From NCBI GenBank assembly GCA_017453045.1, contig JAFTKX010000038.1, positions 1-61,559 of the forward strand: 61,559 nucleotides of DNA, given 5' to 3'. The DNA is from Clostridia bacterium (GTDB lineage: Bacteria > Bacillota > Clostridia > Christensenellales > Borkfalkiaceae). This document shows positions 24,408 through 33,400 of this stretch, one piece after another (position 1 is the stretch's first letter; each line of letters starts with the position of its first letter). A program made the translations under genes and the position numbers. The notes beneath the pieces were generated by a model. The model had not been told where the DNA came from and searched no databases. It saw nothing but the letters and a program-made list of their open reading frames with translations.

Positions 24408-27400
24408 TTAAAGAGTAGGCAGTTCTATTGATGCGAGAAGAACGTCAATAAGTTCATTTGGCTTCAAACTTCTCCAGAAATTTCCACCAACGGTATTTAT
24501 TTGAGTTTCAGTATATTTTGGTGGTAAAGCATCAGGATTTATTTGCGCCGCAATAAGAGCCGCTCTAATTTGATTTTTGTAACTTTCGAGATCTCCAGCA
24601 TAGTTATTCTTTGCAGATACGATTGCTAACGTTCCGAATACTTTGTCAAGTTCTTTTTCGGTTTCATCACTGATATTCAATATGCCTGCTTCGTATAACT
24701 TACCTGCCGGCTCAATTTGAAGGGCGGTCTTAAGCGCTTCGTTAATTTGACCTACTGGAGTATTTGCTGAGATAAGAGTGATCGGCGTTCCTGCAGGAAT
24801 ATTACCGTTTTCATCAGCAAAGATATCTGCAAGTGTTACAGTCGCTTTAATATTTTCGAGTACGTCGCCGATAAAGCCGTCGTCCTTCATATCGTTAATA
24901 CTAAAGTCAACGATTGCTTTAGCAAGGTTATCGGTTACTTCTACTCCGTTGTTATACCACTTACCTTCAGTCGAAGAATTGCAGTTATCGTGAACGAAAC
25001 AGTTATAGTCGCCAGTACACTTTTCGTAACCCATTATAGCGCCGATAGTAAGATTTCCTAAAGCGTCATCCGCATCAAACGTTCCTCTTACGATTTCGCT
25101 CATAGCAACGTTAGCCATAGCGCCTTCGATTGCAGGTACTTTTACGTACTTGCCAAGAGTTTCGTCGTATTCGTACCAAACGTTCGTACCCTTATGGTCG
25201 TGGTCTACTACGTGTCCAAGTTCTTCAGCGCAAACTCTATTGCCTTCGCCGTCAACGTAGCAACGCGAGTAACCTAATACGTCGCCGATATAAGTTCCTC
25301 TAAACGTATCTTCAAGGTCGATACCGTCGGTAAGCAATACCTTCATATTTACGTCGGAAACTTTTTGCATAAGAACGCCTTCTCTTGTATAAGTTATTAC
25401 GCCGTTAACGGTTTCAATCTTATACCAGCCTTCTTTACAAGTATGAGTTTCGCCTGCCTTAAGGTTTGCAAGGATTTCACAATCAGAAGTTTGGTCGCAG
25501 TATACGAGATTCATTGCTTCGCCGAGCGTTACGCCTTCTAATACGTTAGCCATATTAAGTCTTCCGCCCATAAGCGTCTTTAAGGTAAGGTGAGCAACTG
25601 CTTGTTCAACCGCGCCGACTTTTGTATAAACGCCTGCGTCTATTACGTACCAGCCTTCGCCGAGTTTGTCGTGCGTGTGTCCTTCGTTCTTGATTTCACA
25701 TTCGAAGTGGTAGTGATATCCGTCTACGTCTACGTGAGTTTCATCTTCACAAGTTGGGTAATCGCTTTCTGCGTCTTTAGAATACTTGAATTCGCCACAG
25801 TAGTAGTAACCCATAAGTTGACCTGCATAGATATCTTCGATAACTGACGTTACGTCAAAGTCTTTACCGAGGATTTGTTCTACCGTCATGTCGTAAAGAG
25901 CGTTCATAATAACGTTCTTTGCTCCGTGAGTATCTACTTCCGTTCCGTTAGACGTGTACCACTTGCCGTCCGCCGTGTTACCGCCCATGAAGTGTCCAAC
26001 CATAACGTCGCCGAAGTGTTTAAGAAGAAGTTCTTCCTTAATATCCGTTCTTGCGTCGTATACGTCTCTAAACGTAAGTTCGCTACAAAGAATATTCATC
26101 GGAACTTCAAACGCTCCGCTAATCTTCCAAGAACCGCCGTATACGTGTTCTATTTCGGTATGCTTGAATACCTTTTCTAATCCCTTAAGATTTGGTAAGT
26201 ATCCTACGATATGTCCAACAGGCATATCCGTAATGAGTCCGTTATCGCCGATTAAAAGGTCGCCAAGATTTGCCATAGTAAGTAAATCTTCAACGCTTAT
26301 TGCAAATACGGCGTTAGCGATTTCTGCAAAGTTTCCTCTTACGTATACTCTGTAATCAAGAGCAACGTCGTAGTCGATAGTCATTTCAAGAGCGTTTACC
26401 AAAACTTTATCTATGAACGGAACTACCGTGTCTGCAACCGTGATTGCGCCGAGTTCTTCTATTACAAAGTCTTTAATTGTCGTTCTACCCTTAACAACTT
26501 CCCAAACGTCTGCGAGCGTAATTGCAAATACTGCTCTGAACGGCTTAGCAAGTTTTCCGCTAAGGAGTTTGTCGTTTTCAGCATATTCCCAAGCATAACC
26601 CGTTGCTTCAACGTACGGTACGTGTTTTGCAACGAAAGACTTGAACAAGTCGTATCCAAGATCGCCAAACGTTACGTTATTGTAAATATCGTAGATGATC
26701 ATGTTCAACTGATTGTCAAGCGTGTAGTTTACAAGATCTACAACGTTTAAGTTAAGAGTCTTATTTGCTACGGTCTTGAAATTCTTGCTCGTTACGAACT
26801 TACCGCCGTTTGCAAGTTTATGTTCGTGCGAGTAACCCTCAATGCCCATAGCGATATTCTTTTCTACGTACTTTCTAAGCAAGTCGTATGCAAGGTCGCC
26901 GACGAGAATATCTTTATACGTTTCTTTTACAAAGTCAAGAGCCTTATTGTCTTTAATTGCTTTGTAAAGGTCAACAGCGTTTACGTTTAAGGTAGCAGAT
27001 ACTACGTTTGCAAAGTTTCTATCAGTTACGTACTTACCGCCGTTGTTCGCTCTGTTTTCAAAAGCATATCCTTCTACGCCGAGCGGAACTTTCTTTTCTA
27101 CGTACTTTCTAATTAAGTCGTACGCTACGTCGCCGAGTAATACGTCTTTATATACGTCGAGAACGAAACTTTCTACTTGTTTATCCTTAATTGCTTTGTA
27201 AAGGTCAACAACGTTTACGTTCAATGTTGTAGATACTACGTTTGCGAAGTTTCTATTAGTTGCGTACTTACCGCCGTTTGCTTGCTTGTTAGCGTATCCG
27301 TATCCTTCTACGCCGAGCGGAACTTTCTTTTCTACGTACTTTCTAAGTAAGTCGTACGCTACGTCGCCGACAAGTATATCTTCATATTTTGCAAGTACGA

Positions 27401-30400
27401 ACGATTCTACCGTCTTACCCTTTATTGCGTCTACTAAATCTATTACGTTGAGATTTAACGTCGTGTCTACTACGTCTTTGAAGTTTCCACTCGTATTGTA
27501 TAATCCGCTGTTTTCACTTCTGTTTTCGTACGCGTAGCCTGCAATTCCCATCGGAACAGTCTTTTCTACGAACTTTCTAAGTAAGTCGTATGCGATATCG
27601 CCCACTCTTACCGACCAGTAATTATCTCTTACGTATTGTTCGATACTCTTTGCTTTTACTGCATTTACGATATCTAATACGTTAAGGTTGAACGTGATAT
27701 CTGCAATTCTCTTGAAGTTCTTGCTCGTCGCATAGAATCCACCGTTTGCTTTAGCGTTTTCAAATGCATAGCCTTCTACTCCAAGCGGAACAATCTTTTC
27801 TACAAACTTTCTATACAAGTCGTATACAAGGTCGCCCACTACGATATTGCCGTATACGTCTTCTACAAATTCAAGAGCCTTCTTGTCTTTGAGAGCGTTT
27901 ACGATATCAAATACTCTTACGTTCAAGGTAGTAGAAACTATTTCTGCGAAGTTTCTATCCGTTACGAACTTGCCGTCGTTGTTTGCTCTGTTTTCAAAAG
28001 CATATCCTTCTGCTCCAAGCGGAACAGTCTTTTCTACGAACTTTCTAAGTAAGTCGTATACAAGGTCGCCCACAAGTACGTCAGTATAGGTTTCTTCAAC
28101 GAATTCAAGTATCTTCTTATCCTTAATCGCTTTGTAAAGGTCAACAGCGTTTACGTTTAAGGTTGTAGATACTACGTTTGCAAAGTTTCTATTAGTTACG
28201 TACTTACCGTTTGCAAGTTTGTTGTCATATCCGTATCCTTCTACTCCGAGCGGTACGGTCTTTTCTACGAACTTTCTAAGTAAGTCGTACGCTACGTCGC
28301 CGAGTACCACGTCTTTATATACGTCGAGAACGAAACTTTCTACTTGTTTGTTCTTGATTGCGTCGTATACGTCGAATACTCTTACGTTGAGCGTCGGGGT
28401 CATTACGTTTGCAAAGTTTCCTACTAACGCATATGCGCCCGTGTTAACGTCAGTCTTTTCGTAAGCGTAGCCTTCAATTCCCATTGGAACAGTCTTTTCT
28501 ACGAACTTTCTAAGTAAGTCGTATGCGATATCGCCCACTCTTACGTTCCAGTAATAGTTGCGAAGTTCTTTTTCTAACTTACCGTCTTTTATTGCGTCGT
28601 AAATTGCCTTAATTCTTATATTAAGCGTAATGTCCGCAACTTTCTTGAAGTTCTTGCTCGTCGCATAGAATCCGCCGTTTGCTTTAGCGTTTTCAAATGC
28701 AAAGCCTTCTGCTCCAAGCGGAATAGTCTTTTCTACGAACTTTCTATACAAGTCGTATACGAGATCGCCTACGTAAACGTCAGAAATAAATTCTTCAACG
28801 AATCCCATTGCGTTTTTAGTAAGAGCGTCTTTAGTATCTTTTATGTTAAGGTTGAGTACCTTATCGAGTAATTTCTTAGCGTTTGCGTCTAACGAATATT
28901 TACCGTTTTCATCCGTCTTATCGCTTGCGTAACCTTCAACGCTTACGTTGAGAGAATCTTTCTTATAAACGAATTGAACTAAAGTATCGAATAAGTAATC
29001 GCCAAGTTCTCTATTCAAGAAAATTTCTTCAAGGTCTTTAAGCGCAGTCTTGTTGACCATAAGCGATTCGTAAATTTCTCTTACGGTAGCGTTAGCAACT
29101 TTTTCCATTATCTCTTTGTAAGCGCCGACTACGGTATAACCGTCTTCGTTGTTACCTTCGATAGTAGAATCGAGCGCCTTAATATTGTTGTAAGGCTCTT
29201 GGATGAACGAACCAACTCTCTTGTCGCCAAACGCGTCAACGATAAGTTCAGGTTTAACGATTACGGCTACGGCGTAAATTACGTAACTCGACGGAGCGCT
29301 TAAAACGGCTTGCATAAACTTGCCTTCTTCTTTTCCGTTCTTAGACCACTTCTTAGCGCTTTCGTCGTAAGTGTAACCGCCTTCATAGCCTTTGAAGAAT
29401 TCGCCGATCATAATTTCGTCGGTGTGGTTAAGGATATAGTCAACTTGAACTATCTTAGTAACGTTATCCTTTTCAATACCTTCAAGACCGAGCATTACGT
29501 CAACGATTTGAGCAACTTCGAGTGAAAGGAGTTTATCGAAACCGTCGTTTTTAACGTCCTTACCAACTACGTTTTCAACGTATTCTAATACGGTTCTTTC
29601 TTGCGCTACGGTGTTTACGATATCCGAAACGGTAGGTTTAACGTCGCTAATGTTCTTAATCCACTTGCGAACGTCGCCAACGGTTACGCTGAATACGTCG
29701 CCAAGGATGAACCACATTGCCGTTCCGTTATTGTACCAAATTCTTTCTTCTTCGTTTTCGGTAAGTTTAGTAAGACCGATTTGAACGAAGTTTCCAATCT
29801 TTGCCTCGTCGAAGTAAGAGAGAATAAATTCTACCTTATCCTTTGCTTTTACAAGACCGTTTACAAACGCTTCGGCATATTCTTCACGAAGTTTTCTAAA
29901 CGCGTCGTTATCAGAAATAAGCGTAATTCCAAGGTCTTTAGTGTATTCTTCAATTTGTCTATCGTCAAATACAACGTCTGTAGCCTTTTCAATAAGCGCG
30001 TTAGTATCTTTAATTAAATCAACTAAATCGAGAATTTCAACTACGGTTACGTCAAGTACGTCGCTAACGATAAGCGGGAACGCCATAGTGTTAAGCGCCC
30101 AAACTACCGAACCTGAAGACTTAGTTGCCTTGTGAGTGTCTTTACCGCTAATTCCACCGAAAAGATCAACGAAATCAATAACTGCTCTTTCGCCGAATAC
30201 TTCTTTTACGATTGCTTTAGCGTCAACCTTGCCACCCTTAGTCCATCTAAATACGTCGACAAGTTGAATATCGAATACGTCGCAAACAACGGCGTCTAAC
30301 GTTTCGGTTTCAGAAGCAAACTTCCAGTTGCCCTTTTCGCCTTCTACAGCTTTAACTAAATCTACTACGTACGCTACGTAAATTGATCCTACGATTAATT

Positions 30401-33400
30401 TAAGGCTTTCTACGTCTTTGTCGATTACGTAGCCGATTACGGTTGCAACTTGATCGTCTCTTACACAGTAAAAGATTTCTTGTTCTAATACTTTCTTTGC
30501 TACCGTTATATCATAGAAATCGTCAAAGTAATCTTCAAACGTTCTCTTTTCAAAGATGTCCGCTACGATTGACTTAGCAGTTACGCCTTTCTTAGTCCAT
30601 GCAAAGATTTCTTTAACTTGAATATTGAGTACGGTATTTACGTAATCTTTATTTTCAAGTTTTGCTACTTTCCAGTTATCTTGTTCGCCTGTTGCTAAGT
30701 TTACAAGGTCTAATACTTGACCTACCGATACTTCGCCTACAAGCGCTTTAAGACTTTCAACATCTTTGTCAATTATATAACCTATTACAGTTACAACTTC
30801 TACGTCTCTTACGCAGTCGAAGATGCTTTCGTCAAGTACTTTCTTCGCTACTTCTACGTCGTCAAAGTCGTCAAAGTATGCGTCGAACGTTCTCTTTTCA
30901 AAGATATCCGCTACGATTGACTTAGCAGTTACGCCTTTCTTAGTCCAGCCAAGTACTTCTTTAACTTGAATATTAAGTACGGTATTTACGTAATCTTTAT
31001 TTTCAAGTTTTGCTACTTTCCAGTTGTCTTGTTCGCCAGTTGCTAAGTTTACAAGGTCTAATACTTGACCTACTGAAACGTCGCCTACGATTCCCTTAAG
31101 GCTTTCCCAATCTTTATCTATAAAGTAACAAATAAAGTCTGCTACCTTTACGGCTCTTAAGCAGTTGAATACTTGTTCGCTAAGCACGTTCTTTGCTACC
31201 GTTATATCATAGAAGTCGTTGAAGTAATCTTCAAACGTTCTTTCTTCAAAGATATCTGCTACTGCGTTCTTAACTTTCTTTTCTTTGATCCAACTTCTTA
31301 CGTCGTTTACAGTTACGTTAAGTAAAGTTTCAATATAGTCTTTGTCTTCAAGTTTTCCTACTTTCCAACTTCCGTTATCGTCTGTTGCTAAGTTTACAAG
31401 GTCTAATACGTGGCCTACCGATACTTCGCCTACTATATCTAAGAGCGTTTCCCACTTCTTGTCAATAATATATCCTATTACCGTTGCTACTTCTTCGTTT
31501 CTTACAAAGTCGAAGATGCTTTCGTCAAGAATAGATTTTGCAACTTTTACGTCGTCAAAGTCGTCGAAGTATGCGTCGAACGTTCTCTTTTCAAAGATGT
31601 CCGCTACGATTGACTTAGCAGTTACGCCTTTCTTAGTCCAGCCAAGTACTTCTTTAACTTGAATATTAAGTACGGTGTTAACGTAATCTTTGTTTTCAAG
31701 TTTCAAAAGTTTCCAAGCGTTTTCACTACCGCTTGCTATTGTTGCTACTTCCAAAACTTCGCCTACGTAAATTTCGCCGAAGATTTCTTTAACTTTTTCT
31801 AAATCTTTGTCAATGAAATATCCGATAAATTCAGCAACTTTTACGTCTCTTACGCAGTTGAACAAGTTTTTACTTAAAACGTCGTTTACTGCTTTTACTT
31901 CGCCAAAATCACTAAAATAATCGCCGAAAGTTCTTTCTTTGAACAATTCGTTAACAATTTCTTTTGCCTTAGGATTTTTAATCCAACTTAAAACGTCGCC
32001 AACTTGAATATCAAACAAGGTGTTAAGTGATTGTTTAGCAGGTTTGCCGTTGTAAATCCAAGCGCATTCCTTACCTTCGATAGGCAAGAAGAAACTTAAA
32101 ACGTCGCCAAGATAAATATCGTTTACGTACGGCTTAATGAATTCAAGGAAATTCTTGGTTTTAAGAAGTTCGTTGATAAATTCTGCAACGTTCTTATCGT
32201 GGAGAGTCTTAAACGAATCTCTATCAAACACTTTAAGACCAAAATCTGCAAAGTGGTTGCCAAAGTTTCTCTTTCCAACGAGCTCGGTTATTATTGCAGA
32301 TAACTTGTCATCCGCTTTAAACCAACTCAAAACGTTACTTACGGAAACGTCCATTAAGTCGCAAAGAACGAGCGGTACGCCCTTTCCGTTAAGGGCATAT
32401 ACAGGCCAGCCTTCGCTGTTCGTAGCAGGGGTAAGCGTTAAGAAAAGCGTTACAAAGTCATAGACTTGAATTGCTCCCAAATGCTTATCAACTACGTCTA
32501 ACGGTTTATTTTCTTTATTTAAGAAATCGTGCAAAATAAGGTCTATTCTTAAATCGCCGATTTTCTTTAAAAGCGATTTTTCGCTATTTGCAAACGCAGG
32601 AATAATAGACAATACGTCTCTAACCGTAAGACCTTCAAACAAGTCGATAAGATAATGAATCTTGTCGTCTAAAGTCTTTTCTTTGTCTAAAAGAAGGTTG
32701 TTCAATACGTCTAAAACGTTTACTTTTAAGAGTTTGTTAATCGGCTCGTAAAGTTTTTCTTTCTTTTTGTCAAGCCAGTTTGCATTTTCGTCGTCGTATT
32801 CATAGCCCGTGAACATCGTTAAGTAGTCGCCGAGCATATAGTCAAGGTCAACGATTGCCGGGTTGCCGTTTACGAGCGAATTTATTTTAGCGATAGCGTC
32901 GCCCTTGCCCTTTAAGAACACTTCTATCGTAGAAACGACTTCGGTGTTTAAAAGAGCGGTTATCGCTACGCCTAATTCTTTATCGCCGAGTTTATATCCG
33001 TTTTCATCGCCACCAAGGTTCAAAAGCGGACCAACTATATCTGCGATAGAATCGTCGCCGTAGATATCTTCAAGAAGTTCAACGACGTCTAAAGTCTTAC
33101 CCGCAACGATATCAAATACAAGGTCGATAAACACCTTACAATCGGTGTTCATGATAGGATCTAAGAATCCTTTGAGTTGCGGAAGAACGCTGAGTGTAAG
33201 TTCTTGTTTACTGCTGTCGGCAAACTTAGTTAAAAGCCCTCTTACCGATTCGCCGAGCGCTATATCGCCAATTAAGTCGTTAAGTTCTTTGCGGAAATAT
33301 TCAGCGTTTACTTTTTGTTTTCCGTTAATTACGTCGAGGAGGTCGCCAATAGAATAGTCCCAAGTGCAAAGAGCAACGATAAATTCGTTAAGATCTTCGC

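Noticed and set aside
26560-32130. Regular repeats resembling a CRISPR or satellite array
   Set aside because: They lie in one open frame, have periods of 234 and 348 bp (multiples of three) and encode repeated protein units.
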